Part shown: positions 43,738 through 52,122 of the stretch, piece after piece
Numbering within the stretch: position 1 is the stretch's first letter
Layout: every line of letters starts with the position of its first letter
Assembly (NCBI RefSeq): GCF_019748715.1
Contig: NZ_JACLBZ010000023.1
Coordinates: forward strand, 42,676-106,675
Length of the DNA: 64,000 nucleotides
Source of the DNA: Sporosarcina aquimarina
GTDB lineage: Bacteria > Bacillota > Bacilli > Bacillales_A > Planococcaceae
Reading direction: 5' to 3'
Notes under the pieces: model-generated
The model's database searches: none
What the model was told of the DNA's origin: nothing
The model's input: the letters and a program-made list of their open reading frames with translations, nothing else
Made by a program: the position numbers and the translations under genes

Positions 43738-44685
43738 ATGAAAAGTCATGAAAGTGCCCCTTCTTCGAATTCTGAGGGTACGTCTAAGACCGAAAAAGTA
43801 AAAGGTTTTATTAAGGATATAAAAGACGGGGATGAAGATGACTTTAATCCAGCTACGACGAGCGGGTTTTTCAAGCAGCTCATTATTCGTATAAAAGAAT
43901 TGGATATATCAGCTGCCGGTTCGCAATTAGCTTTCTTTTTTCTGTTGTCATTATTCCCACTACTAATCTTTCTTTTTACGTTATTGCCTTACTTGCATTT
44001 AGATCAAAGCCAGATCTTCATGTTTATACGTGAATATGCTCCAGAAAGTGTCTCAACCTTGATTGAGTCCACGTTGTCAGAAGTGCTGGAAAATCGTAAT
44101 GGCGGCTTATTATCAATTGGTATCCTTGCAACGATTTGGTCGGCCTCTAAAGGTATGGGGGCTATAACGAAGGGGTTAAATCGGGCATATGATGTAGAAG
44201 ACGACCGAAACTTTTTTATTTCTAGAGGTTTGTCGATTGTGTTTACGATCATGTTGATTGGTACCGTCATAGTCGCTCTAGTATTGCCGGTTTTCGGTCA
44301 ACCGATCGGGAAGCTTCTGTTCTCATTCATGGGATTGGAAGATTCATTTTTATCCATGTGGACGAAGATCCGTTTCCTTATTCCGCCATTCCTTATCTTC
44401 GCTGTTTTTTCATTGTTATATTGGCTCATTCCAGCTATCAAATTGTCCTATAAAAGTATCGTTCCAGGTGCTTTTTTTGCGACCGTGGGCTGGATTGTTA
44501 CATCATTAGGTTTCTCTTTCTATATTAGTAACTTTGGAAATTATGCGAATACTTATGGCAGTATTGGTGGAATTATCGTGCTCATCATGTGGCTCTATCT
44601 ATCAGCTATCATTCTGATGATTGGCGGGTTGATAAATGCAGTGATGACAGAGCGCTATGAACGTAAACGTCAAATGGCATCGTAA
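43738..44685 (+). CDS. YihY/BrkB-family membrane protein (YfkH-like)
   Basis: A 315-residue protein. A polar N-terminal region of about 55 residues precedes six helices. ELDISAAGSQLAFFFLLSLFPLLIFLF, IWSASKGMGAITKGLNRAYDVED and YANTYGSIGGIIVLIMWLYLSAIILMIGG are hallmark blocks. The old ribonuclease BN label for this family is not supported. Function unknown. ATG 43738 follows AAAGGGGG. It ends in the family T terminator at 44696. Confidence 0.92.
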   Translation: MKSHESAPSSNSEGTSKTEKVKGFIKDIKDGDEDDFNPATTSGFFKQLIIRIKELDISAAGSQLAFFFLLSLFPLLIFLFTLLPYLHLDQSQIFMFIREYAPESVSTLIESTLSEVLENRNGGLLSIGILATIWSASKGMGAITKGLNRAYDVEDDRNFFISRGLSIVFTIMLIGTVIVALVLPVFGQPIGKLLFSFMGLEDSFLSMWTKIRFLIPPFLIFAVFSLLYWLIPAIKLSYKSIVPGAFFATVGWIVTSLGFSFYISNFGNYANTYGSIGGIIVLIMWLYLSAIILMIGGLINAVMTERYERKRQMAS

Positions 44686-44695
44686 AAAAGCAGGG

Positions 44696-44741
44696 CTGGC
44701 CGAGAAGTCATTGTCATCTGACGTCTCGGGCGGCTTTTTTT
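44696..44741 (+). terminator. Terminator of the YfkH-like gene, family T copy 4
   Basis: CCGAGAAGTCATTGTCATCTGACGTCTCGG, then GCGGC and TTTTTTT. Same layout as 12549, 18121 and 29378. Confidence 0.88.
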
Positions 44742-44749
44742 AGTTATGA

Positions 44750-44803
44750 GAACAGGCTGTCACTTAAGGACGATTCCATCCCCAGTGACAGCCTGTTTTA
44801 ATT
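44750..44803. terminator. Second hairpin of the 44.7-kb convergent junction
   Basis: AACAGGCTGTCACT/AGTGACAGCCTGTT, a 14-base perfect stem with a loop of 22 bases. Ends resemble the GGCTGT...ACAGCC hairpins of the cassettes at 18344 and 29532. Probably ends the ATPase transcript, although the minus-strand T-run is poor. Confidence 0.6.
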
Positions 44804-44805
44804 TG

Positions 44806-46710
44806 TCATTCTATTTTGTTCAACATGCGCAAACCGTTAAGGATGACGAGGATGGTGCTTCCTTCATGCCCGATCACACCAAGAGGGAGATCGACTACTT
44901 GCATGAAGTTGGATATGATCAGAATGGCAATGACAGCGATGGAGAAGAAAACGTTTTGCTTAACGATCCGTTGCATTTTTCTTGAGAGTTTGATTGCATA
45001 GGAAAGGCGATTCAAATCGTTTTGCATTAGCACTACGTCCGCGGTCTCTAAAGCGACATCTGTGCCTTCGCCCATTGCAATACCGGATGTGGCAGTAGCG
45101 AGTGCAGGAGCATCATTGATACCGTCGCCAACCATTCCAACCGTTTCATAATTCTTCAGCAATTTCTTCAGATGAACGACTTTCTCTTCAGGCAAACATT
45201 CAGCAACGTATGAATCCACTCCGACTTCTTCAGCGATCGCATGCGCCGTTTTTTCGTTGTCTCCCGTAAGCATCACGGTACGGATTCCAAGGGCTTTCAG
45301 TTCTTTGATGGAAGTCACAGCCTCTTTTCTCAACGTATCCTTCAGTGCAGCCAATGCTACAATACCGTGTTCATCTCTCATGAAAATAACAGTTTTTCCT
45401 TCATTGGCGAGTGTTTCGGCAATTCCATCCTCAAATGATTCCACTAAATCTATACCGACAAATCTTGGATTGCCGATTCGGATCATACCATTATCTGTTT
45501 CAGCTTTAATTCCGTAACCAGGCACGTCTTCAATATAGAGATTCCGTTCAGGTATGACCTCTTGCTCGTTGGCATACTGAATGATTGCCTTGGCTAACGG
45601 GTGGTTGGACAATGATTCAACACCTGCAAATAAAGCGAGCGCTTCTTTTGGGTTGGTATCTTTTCGGACGATAAAATCCATTACAACAGGCTTGCCAGTG
45701 GTCAATGTACCGGTTTTATCAAAAGCAAAAGCATTCAAAGAGCTTAAGTGCTCTAAGTGAACCCCGCCTTTAAATAAAACGCCTCTTTTAGCACCATTTG
45801 AGACCGCAGCCAAGGTTGCAGGCATAATGGCTGCCATCAACGCACAGGGGGAAGCGACAACCAATAGTACGATGGCGCGGTAAAAGGTAGTCGTCCAATC
45901 CCAATTGAGTAAAAAATGCGGAAGAAACATCATAATCACGACTGCCGCCAAGACAATTTTTACATAAGTACCCTCGAATCGTTCAATAAATTGTTGAGAA
46001 GGGGATTTCTCACTTTGTGCGTTCTGAACCATAGCAATAATTTTTTGGAATAAAGTCTCAGAGCTAGGCTTTGTCATGGTCATTCGAATTGCCCCGCTAA
46101 TATTCACTGTTCCCGCAAACAATTCATCATTTTCTTGCTTCGTCACAGGAATGGACTCTCCATTGATTGCAGACATATCAACGGAAGTAATGCCGCTGAG
46201 TACTTGACCATCCACTGGAATGCGTTCGCCTGGCTTGACGAGCAGGACTGCGCCGAGGGATAAAGATGCAGTAGGTACTTTTTGTTCACTGCCATCCTCT
46301 GTGATGAGCCACGCTTCCTCAGGTTGCATTTCCATTAGAGAAGAGATTTCCTTATGGCTTTTATTTAAAGTATACGTTTCAAGTGCACCACTGATTGCAA
46401 AAATGAAAATCAGTATGGCGCCTTCCGCCCAGTAGCCGATAATGCCAGAGCCGATTGCTGCGAAAACCATCAGCATCTCGACATTCAGCTCTTTATTTTT
46501 TATCGTTTCTTCAATACCTTCCTTGGCTTTTGCATATCCTCCAATCAAAAATGCCAGGATATACAGCGTGATAGAGAAAGCCTCTGTGCCATTTTTACTC
46601 AAGAGCCATGCTGCCAAGATAAAAAGTCCGGATAATATGGCAGCGATCAATTCAAATCTCGCGGTCCAATCTACTTTTTCATCGAATTGTTCTTTTGCTG
46701 ATGTTGTCAT
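44806..46710 (-). CDS. P1B-type metal-exporting ATPase (PfeT/ZosA-like, P1B-4)
   Basis: A 634-residue heavy-metal ATPase without an N-terminal metal-binding domain. The channel helix has SPCALMAAIMPA (an SPC rather than CPC motif) and the last helices HEGSTILVILNGLRM, the pair that defines the P1B-4 group. Catalytic motifs are DKTGTLTTG, the HP of SNHPLAKA and GDGINDAPALA. B. subtilis PfeT of this group exports Fe2+; others carry Zn2+ or Co2+. ATG 46710 follows TAGGAGG. A Fur-like box sits at 46727-46741, right at the ribosome binding site. Single gene. Confidence 0.92.
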   Translation of the reverse strand: MTTSAKEQFDEKVDWTARFELIAAILSGLFILAAWLLSKNGTEAFSITLYILAFLIGGYAKAKEGIEETIKNKELNVEMLMVFAAIGSGIIGYWAEGAILIFIFAISGALETYTLNKSHKEISSLMEMQPEEAWLITEDGSEQKVPTASLSLGAVLLVKPGERIPVDGQVLSGITSVDMSAINGESIPVTKQENDELFAGTVNISGAIRMTMTKPSSETLFQKIIAMVQNAQSEKSPSQQFIERFEGTYVKIVLAAVVIMMFLPHFLLNWDWTTTFYRAIVLLVVASPCALMAAIMPATLAAVSNGAKRGVLFKGGVHLEHLSSLNAFAFDKTGTLTTGKPVVMDFIVRKDTNPKEALALFAGVESLSNHPLAKAIIQYANEQEVIPERNLYIEDVPGYGIKAETDNGMIRIGNPRFVGIDLVESFEDGIAETLANEGKTVIFMRDEHGIVALAALKDTLRKEAVTSIKELKALGIRTVMLTGDNEKTAHAIAEEVGVDSYVAECLPEEKVVHLKKLLKNYETVGMVGDGINDAPALATATSGIAMGEGTDVALETADVVLMQNDLNRLSYAIKLSRKMQRIVKQNVFFSIAVIAILIISNFMQVVDLPLGVIGHEGSTILVILNGLRMLNKIE

Positions 46711-46726
46711 TTGAATACCTCCTAAT

Positions 46727-46741
46727 TGATAATGAATTTCA
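46727..46741. promoter_or_regulatory. Fur/PerR/Zur-like box before the P1B-4 ATPase gene
   Basis: TGATAATGAATTTCA against the 7-1-7 Fur consensus TGATAATNATTATCA: 13 of 15 bases agree, with one half perfect. It lies 16-30 bases before the start codon. Confidence 0.5.
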
Positions 46742-46767
46742 ATTTCAAATGTCTAATTAAAGCAGTA

Positions 46768-46797
46768 AAGTCGACTCTACCGGAGTAGAATCGACTT
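46768..46797. promoter_or_regulatory. Leader hairpin upstream of the ATPase gene
   Basis: AAGTCGACTCTAC-CGGA-GTAGAATCGACTT, a 13-base stem with one C-A mismatch. It has no strong T-run on either side and no gene ends here, so it is more likely part of the leader than a terminator. Confidence 0.45.
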
Positions 46798-46831
46798 TTA
46801 AATCACAAACTAGAATGATTCTGAAATTATA

Positions 46832-46846
46832 ATAGTTATTAACTAT
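46832..46846. promoter_or_regulatory. Perfect 15-base palindrome ATAGTTATTAACTAT
   Basis: Lies between the fumarase terminator and the ATPase gene, next to TATAAT-like sequences. A candidate operator or promoter element; the binding protein is unknown. Confidence 0.35.
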
Positions 46847-46903
46847 AGTATAGCACCTGCTCTGAAAAAATGTTACTAAAATGATCAATCTTTTTGTAAA
46901 CAC

Positions 46904-46935
46904 AAAAAAGCAGCGAATGAAATCATTCGCTGCTG
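46904..46935 (-). terminator. Terminator of the fumarase gene
   Basis: GCAGCGAATGA/TCATTCGCTGC stem with a two-base centre; minus strand continues TTTTTT. Confidence 0.85.
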
Positions 46936-46940
46936 GTTGA

Positions 46941-48473
46941 TTAGTTAAATACTTTCTCTTTAAATTGTGAGAGCTTTTCTAATGAAGATTTGTCAATATC
47001 GGCATGTAGACTATTTCCGTGGGAGTCCATTGTTACGACTGCGGTGAAGTCTTCAACACGCAGGTGCCAGAGTGCTTCTGGTATTCCGAACTCAAGCAAA
47101 TCAACGCCTTCTACTTCCTTAATGCAGTCTGCGTAATATTGGGCTGCTCCGCCAATTCCGTTCAAGTACACGCCGCCGTGTTCCTGGAGCGCCGCCAAAG
47201 TTTTAGGCCCCATGCCGCCTTTTCCGATGACTGCCCGAATACCGAATTTTTTCATGATATCTCCTTGATACGGCTCTTCACGAATTGAAGTCGTAGGACC
47301 TGCTGCCTTAATTTCATATTTGCCTTCTTCATTCTTCAGAACGACCGGACCGCAGTGGTAAATGACTTGGCCATTCAAATCAACTGGTGCATCATTGTCC
47401 ATTAAATGCTTATGAATAGCATCACGGCCCGTATACATGCGACCGGAGATTTTCACGACGTCGCCAACACGCAAGTCTCTAATTTCTTCTTCTGTAATAG
47501 GTGCTTGCAATTTCACTACACGTGCTGTGGACTTTGTTTCTTCAGCAGGTTGTTCAAATGCAATTTTTTCGCCTTCATTGTAATGCCAGTCTGTAATTTC
47601 TCCAGTATCCGCATTGATGTCTACTGCCATGCGGCGATAAGCCCAGCAATTATATGCTACTGAAACATAGAAGCTCGCAGGAATCCGGTGCATAACACCA
47701 ATTTTACAGCCAAGCAGCGTTGCTTCACCGCCGAAGCCCATTGTACCAATTCCTAGATGATTTGCTTTTTCCAGTACATAGTCTTCCAACTGTGCAAGTT
47801 CAGGAATTGGATTGACGTCGGTTACATCCCGGAAGAGTTGCTCTTTTGCCAAATCGTATCCGGATGAACGGTCGCCGCCGATACCTACACCGATGAATCC
47901 TGCTGAACACCCTTGTCCTTGTGCTTGATAAACGGAATGTAAGATACATTTACGAATACCATCTAAATCACGTCCAGCGCGTCCAAGCCCTTCTAATTCA
48001 GTTGGCAAGCTGTATTGGATATTCTTGTTTTCGCAGCCGCCGCCTTTTAGGATCAATTTCACTTCGATATGGTCTTGTTCCCATTGTTCAAACTTCACAA
48101 CAGGCAAGCCGATCCCTAAGTTGTTTCCACTGTTATCGCCAGTCAAAGAATCAACTGCGTTCGGACGAAGTTTTCCATGTTCAGTAGCGAGTTCGATAGC
48201 GCGGTTAATTGCAGCTTTGATCTCCAATTGGTTAACACCGACGGGAGTTTTGATCTTGAATGTTGGCAGACCGGTATCTTGGCAAATAGGTGAAAGTTTT
48301 TCATCTGCCATATTAATGTTCTTAGCGATAGTATCGAGACTCATAGCGGAGCTCGTACCTTTGTTTTCTTTTTCTTTTGCGGAAAGAATCGCACGGCGAA
48401 CATCCTTTGGTAAGTTCGTAGATGTTTCGCAAATTAGATCATACATACTTTTCTCGATTGATTCTATGTACAT
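46941..48473 (-). CDS. Class I (iron-sulfur) fumarate hydratase, fused alpha-beta
   Basis: TCA-cycle enzyme turning fumarate into malate. A 510-residue single chain: the N-terminal domain has cluster cysteines in SPICQDTGLP, GGGCENK and QGCSAGFIGVG. The C-terminal domain begins near residue 330 with LRVGDVVKISGRMYTGRDAIHK and has IGKGGMG and GAAQYYAD. It is the oxygen-sensitive class, unlike the class II CitG of B. subtilis. ATG 48473 follows CGGGGGA. Tartrate dehydratase activity is a less likely alternative. Single gene. Confidence 0.92.
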   Translation of the reverse strand: MYIESIEKSMYDLICETSTNLPKDVRRAILSAKEKENKGTSSAMSLDTIAKNINMADEKLSPICQDTGLPTFKIKTPVGVNQLEIKAAINRAIELATEHGKLRPNAVDSLTGDNSGNNLGIGLPVVKFEQWEQDHIEVKLILKGGGCENKNIQYSLPTELEGLGRAGRDLDGIRKCILHSVYQAQGQGCSAGFIGVGIGGDRSSGYDLAKEQLFRDVTDVNPIPELAQLEDYVLEKANHLGIGTMGFGGEATLLGCKIGVMHRIPASFYVSVAYNCWAYRRMAVDINADTGEITDWHYNEGEKIAFEQPAEETKSTARVVKLQAPITEEEIRDLRVGDVVKISGRMYTGRDAIHKHLMDNDAPVDLNGQVIYHCGPVVLKNEEGKYEIKAAGPTTSIREEPYQGDIMKKFGIRAVIGKGGMGPKTLAALQEHGGVYLNGIGGAAQYYADCIKEVEGVDLLEFGIPEALWHLRVEDFTAVVTMDSHGNSLHADIDKSSLEKLSQFKEKVFN

Positions 48474-48496
48474 CTCAAAATCCCCCGTTATTTATG

Positions 48497-48667
48497 TTAT
48501 TTTTTATAACTATCCATTTGTTCTTCCAGCTCATCAAGTAACATGATCAGCCGATCGATCTCTTGGAGACCCGTCTTTTCTGGTTCGATCGCTTCTAATG
48601 TTTCAAGGAATTGATTGAACCGATTTTTCAGTTCTACAACTTGGTCTTTGTTTTGTGATGTGTCCAT
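48497..48667 (-). CDS. Small helical protein (56 residues)
   Basis: A soluble, acidic, helical protein with heptad-like spacing: VVELKNRFNQFLETLEAIEP and IDRLIMLLDELEEQMDSYKK. It resembles the short SE1561-type proteins of Bacillales as I recall them, but this is uncertain. ATG 48667 is chosen because GAAAGAGGTGG precedes it; the longer frame to 48736 has no such site. Function unknown. Confidence 0.55.
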   Translation of the reverse strand: MDTSQNKDQVVELKNRFNQFLETLEAIEPEKTGLQEIDRLIMLLDELEEQMDSYKK

Positions 48668-48817
48668 ATGTCCACCTCTTTCCATCATTGATATCGTATA
48701 TGAAAACGCCATCTTTTTCAATCTGATTTTTCTCATTCAATTACATGCATAGCGCACATCCATCATGCAGATTTTTAGTATTTCTTAAGAAAAATTTATT
48801 AAATTCGAACAAAATAG

Positions 48818-48846
48818 TTTACAAGTGTCTGAATAGGTGGTATAGT
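48818..48846 (+). promoter_or_regulatory. Sigma-A promoter of the candidate small RNA
   Basis: TTTACA (48818-48823), 17 bases, TATAGT (48841-48846). Confidence 0.7.
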
Positions 48847-48852
48847 CGGAAT

Positions 48853-49048
48853 AATCAAATGAAAAGGAGGTCGTAGTTATAGAAGCGAATCGAATCCTAG
48901 GTACGTAATAACGAAGGAGGGGATCCGTAACAGTCCAATAAAAGTAAATACATTGGATAACTACGAATGTAAAATGCAAATTGAAGAAGGACCGAATAGG
49001 TAGGGACCTTGTCTGTTGGTGAAGTTAAACAGACAAGGTCTCTTTTTA
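48853..49048 (+). ncRNA. Candidate small RNA or leader-peptide transcript
   Basis: A stretch of about 195 bases between a promoter (48818-48846) and a strong terminator (49005-49048), with no ORF longer than about 15 codons. It carries two strong ribosome-binding-like stretches (AAAAGGAGG near 48863 and GAAGGAGGGG near 48913), each followed closely by stop codons in the nearby frames, and a G/A-rich GAAGAAGGACCG segment. I do not recognise a known RNA family. Confidence 0.5.
49005..49048 (+). terminator. Terminator of the candidate small RNA
   Basis: ACCTTGTCTGTT/AACAGACAAGGT, 12 perfect pairs and a ten-base loop, followed by CTCTTTTTATT on the plus strand only. The minus strand has no T-run here, so it does not belong to the convergent pdaA gene. 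Confidence 0.85.
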
Positions 49049-49846
49049 TTGGGTCACAGAATTTTCCTTTTCATACTCTTCGACCAGTTGGTCAAGAGAG
49101 TGGAACTTATAGCCTTGTTTCTTTGCATCGCGAATGAAATCAGGCAAGGCTTGGGCATTATCTGGAGAGACAGTATGCATGAGGATGACTGCGCCAGGGT
49201 GTAACTGCTTCATTAATTCATTATATGCATAATCTTTTCCTTTTGGTTGATCCTTATGCCAATCAATGAATGCGACGGACCAGAAAATATGCCGGTATCC
49301 AAGGTCATTACCCTTCTGCAGTAATTTCGCATTAAAGACACCTTCTGGCGGTCGTGTATAAATGGTGCGCTTTTGTCCTGTAGTCTCGTATAGGATCTCA
49401 TCAAGCTTACTCCATTCTTCTTCCATTTGCTGTTCGGATAAGTTGGCCATATTCGGGTGATCATAGGAATGATTGCCGATTCCATGTCCGTCCTTAACCA
49501 TTCGTTTCACTAAATCACTTGCGCTTTTTACATAATGGCCGGTCAAGAAAAATGTAGCGGGGGCTTTTTCCTTCTTCAAAGTGTCCAAAATGCTCTCTGT
49601 GTAGCCGTTTTCGTACCCATTGTCAAATGTTAGATACACAACTTTCTTATCGCCTTTCCCTTTATAGAGTGCTCCATAATCATCGAGCAATTTATCCAAT
49701 TCCGCTCCAGCCGAAGGAGGCACTCCATCTGTGGCTTTCTTGAATCCCCAATGGAATTCTTCTGCCTTTACAGCAAAAGGATTGACTAAAATACCGACAA
49801 CCAATAAGCATGAAGCCAATAAAATACCTGAAACGTGGCGAGCCAT
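49046..49846 (-). CDS. pdaA: PdaA-type delta-lactam polysaccharide deacetylase
   Basis: Acts outside the membrane on spore cortex glycan, removing the acetyl group of peptide-free muramic acid on the way to muramic delta-lactam. A signal peptide covers about residues 1-28 (GILLASCLLVVGILVNPFAVKA). The NodB domain has YLTFDNGYENGYTE (catalytic Asp with the PdaA-type NGYENG), the zinc motif GNHSYDHPNM, TRPPEGVFN and LMHTVSPDN. Length 266 fits. ATG 49846 follows AAAAGGAG. Single gene. Confidence 0.95.
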   Translation of the reverse strand: MARHVSGILLASCLLVVGILVNPFAVKAEEFHWGFKKATDGVPPSAGAELDKLLDDYGALYKGKGDKKVVYLTFDNGYENGYTESILDTLKKEKAPATFFLTGHYVKSASDLVKRMVKDGHGIGNHSYDHPNMANLSEQQMEEEWSKLDEILYETTGQKRTIYTRPPEGVFNAKLLQKGNDLGYRHIFWSVAFIDWHKDQPKGKDYAYNELMKQLHPGAVILMHTVSPDNAQALPDFIRDAKKQGYKFHSLDQLVEEYEKENSVTQ

Positions 49847-49917
49847 ACAACATCACTCCTTTTAATAGAGCATGTGCGGTTTGGCTTTAAATATGTACTA
49901 TGCAAACTTCGGAAAAT

Positions 49918-49951
49918 GTTTGTCAGGGTGTTGTCAACATCCCAACAAACA
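49918..49951 (-). terminator. Terminator of the YfhF-like gene
   Basis: Minus strand GTTTGTTGGGATGTTG pairs with CAACACCCTGACAAAC, followed by ATTTTCC. Confidence 0.65.
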
Positions 49952-49958
49952 TTTCATT

Positions 49959-50855
49959 TCACAACAGATCTTCTAAAGCGGGCTTTAAAGATGGATATTG
50001 AAAAGTAAATCCATTTTTAAGGAGCTTATCTGGCAAAACATGCTGGCCTTGTAAGATGATCATGCTTTTCTCACCCAAAGTTAACTCCATAACGAAACTT
50101 GGGACGGGAAACCAATGTGGTCGATGGAGCACTTTTGCTACTGTTTTTCCGAAAGCATTCATATGCATCGGGCTCGGTGCTACAACATTGACAGGACCTT
50201 CAATCGCATTATTTTCCAATGAATAGATGATGGCGTTCGCAACGTCTTCAACATGTACCCAAGAAAACCATTGATTGCCTGAGCCGATTTTGCCGCCGGA
50301 GTATAATAGATAAGGCAACTTCATGAGAGGCAATGCGCCTCCATCTTTGCCAAGGACAATACCAAATCGAGTGAACACTGTTCGAACACCTAAATCGTTT
50401 GCATGGCTGGCAAGGCGCTCCCAATCATAAACTGTTTTAGCGAGAAAATTATCGCCGACCACTATGGATGATTCTGTGTACTCTTCAGTGAGCGATGGAG
50501 GATAGATTCCAATTGCGCTTCCATTTACTAATACACATGGCTTTTCAGGCAGTGACCGCAGAATACGCAGCACCTCTTGAGTAGCTGTGATTCGGCTATC
50601 GTGGATTTGTTTTTTGCGCTCTGTTGTCCACCGGCCATCATTAATTGAAACACCTGCCAGATTCACAACAGCGTCGACTTGACCAAGCTCATTTTCAGGT
50701 GAAGCGTTGTCTGTTAGCCACTGAACGTACTGGACACCATTCTGTTCGAAAGACGGTTTGCGTGTCAATATGATCACATCATGACCACTTTCTCGAAGCT
50801 TTGCAGTTAATATGCTGCCGATAAATCCAGTTCCTCCTGTAATAACGACTCTCAT
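49959..50855 (-). CDS. yfhF: TIGR01777-family SDR epimerase-like protein (YfhF-like)
   Basis: A 298-residue Rossmann protein. VITGGTGFIGSILTAKLRESG is the nucleotide motif; NLAGVSINDGRW and SRITATQEVLR are signature blocks of this family, NWF..VHVEDV appears as QWFSWVHVEDVANAI, and a C-terminal DUF1731 segment (LHRPHWFPVPSFVMEL) closes it. Substrate unknown. ATG 50855 follows GGAGGGG. Its place beside recX and yfhH matches B. subtilis. Confidence 0.92.
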   Translation of the reverse strand: MRVVITGGTGFIGSILTAKLRESGHDVIILTRKPSFEQNGVQYVQWLTDNASPENELGQVDAVVNLAGVSINDGRWTTERKKQIHDSRITATQEVLRILRSLPEKPCVLVNGSAIGIYPPSLTEEYTESSIVVGDNFLAKTVYDWERLASHANDLGVRTVFTRFGIVLGKDGGALPLMKLPYLLYSGGKIGSGNQWFSWVHVEDVANAIIYSLENNAIEGPVNVVAPSPMHMNAFGKTVAKVLHRPHWFPVPSFVMELTLGEKSMIILQGQHVLPDKLLKNGFTFQYPSLKPALEDLL

Positions 50856-50948
50856 ACTAATTCCCCTCCAAACTCTGCAAAATTAATACACTATTGCTGA
50901 CCATCACTGAAAGAAGCGGTATACTAATACTAAGTAGGTGATGGAGAA

Positions 50949-51761
50949 ATGCCGCTAATTACCAAAATATCACAACAAAAACGAGATAGCGAACGTTATA
51001 ATATTTTTATTGATGAACAATATGCTTTTAGCGTCCATGAATCTGTACTGGTGAAATTTGAGCTCACTAAGGGTATGACGCTGGACGATTGGGAGACGGA
51101 CGAAATTGTCTATGCAGACCAAATTGAAAAAGCATTTAACCGTGCATTACATTTTTTGTCTTTCCGTATGCGCAGTGAAATGGAAGTGAAAAAGAAGCTT
51201 CTTGAGAAAGATTATGGAGAAGCGATCGTCCTTGAGGCGATCGTGAAATTGAAACGACTTGGATTCCTAAATGATGAGGCATTCTCTGAAGCGCTGGTCC
51301 GGACTGAAAAGAACAGTTCTTTAAAAGGACCGAGAGCGATTCAGCAATCCCTTTATAAGAAAGGTATACCCAAGGAACTTCAAACTCAAGCATTGGAGGA
51401 GTACACGATGGAAGATCAAATGGACAATGCACTGAAGCTCGCTGAAAAGACAATACGCTCCAACAGCCAACAGCCGCCGGCACAAGTAAAACAGAAAATC
51501 CAAAATACATTAGCAAGAAAAGGATTTTCATTTGAACAAATTAAACAAGTGCTTAATAGCGTGAGCATTGAACGAGATGAAGATGAATGGACGGAAATCA
51601 CTCAGAACTTTGGCGAAAAGGCGTGGAGACGCTATCAGAGTAAGTATTCCGGCGCTGATTTGAGACAGAGAGTGAAGCAATCGATGTATCAAAAGGGCAT
51701 TCCGCTTGCGCAGATTGATCTTTTTATTGAACAGAAAAGGAATGAAGAAGATGGAGACTGA
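50949..51761 (+). CDS. recX: RecX, regulator of RecA
   Basis: Controls RecA filaments. A 270-residue protein of tandem three-helix RecX repeats: HFLSFRMRSEMEVKKKL, RLGFLNDEAFSEALVRT, RARAI-like GPRAIQQSLYKKGIPKE and AWRRYQSKYSGADLRQRVKQSMYQKGIP. It is of the longer Bacillales type with an N-terminal extension. ATG 50949 follows GGTGATGGAG. Its stop lies inside the start of yfhH. Confidence 0.95.
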   Translation: MPLITKISQQKRDSERYNIFIDEQYAFSVHESVLVKFELTKGMTLDDWETDEIVYADQIEKAFNRALHFLSFRMRSEMEVKKKLLEKDYGEAIVLEAIVKLKRLGFLNDEAFSEALVRTEKNSSLKGPRAIQQSLYKKGIPKELQTQALEEYTMEDQMDNALKLAEKTIRSNSQQPPAQVKQKIQNTLARKGFSFEQIKQVLNSVSIERDEDEWTEITQNFGEKAWRRYQSKYSGADLRQRVKQSMYQKGIPLAQIDLFIEQKRNEEDGD

Positions 51762-52083
51762 AAAACATTACAGCGAAATGAATGAAAATGAACTGCGGAG
51801 TGAAGTCGCTTCCCTCATGGAAAAAGCACGCAAAGCGGAACAGATGGGTATGATCAGTGAGTATGCTGTACACCAACGCAAAGCCGTCATGGTACAATCC
51901 TATTTGGTTGATCCGGAAAGTATCAAGCCAGGTGAAATGTATCGTATTGAAGGAGACGACGGTATGTTCTTTCAAGTAGATTACTTGAAAGGGTTATTTG
52001 CATGGGGCCATCGTTTAGGTGGAGAGAAAGCAATAGAAGCATTGCCGATCGCCATGTTGAAAGACGTGAAAAGCGGGAAGTAA
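51751..52083 (+). CDS. yfhH: DUF1811 protein (YfhH-like)
   Basis: A 110-residue protein. The first half is a helical hairpin (YSEMNENELRSEVASLMEKA and YAVHQRKAVMVQSYLVDP); the second half is a small SH3-like barrel (GEMYRIEGDDGMFFQVDYLKG, ending FAWGHRL). Function unknown. ATG 51751 is chosen because AAAGGAA lies 8 bases upstream; the overlap with recX is 11 bases. Order recX-yfhH as in B. subtilis. Confidence 0.88.
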   Translation: METEKHYSEMNENELRSEVASLMEKARKAEQMGMISEYAVHQRKAVMVQSYLVDPESIKPGEMYRIEGDDGMFFQVDYLKGLFAWGHRLGGEKAIEALPIAMLKDVKSGK

Positions 52084-52086
52084 ACA

Positions 52087-52122
52087 AAAAGAACGCTCAT
52101 GCATAATGCATGGACGTTCTTT
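52087..52122. terminator. Bidirectional terminator between yfhH and yfhP
   Basis: AAAGAACG...ATGCA/TGCAT...CGTTCTTT with a small internal loop. Confidence 0.75.
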
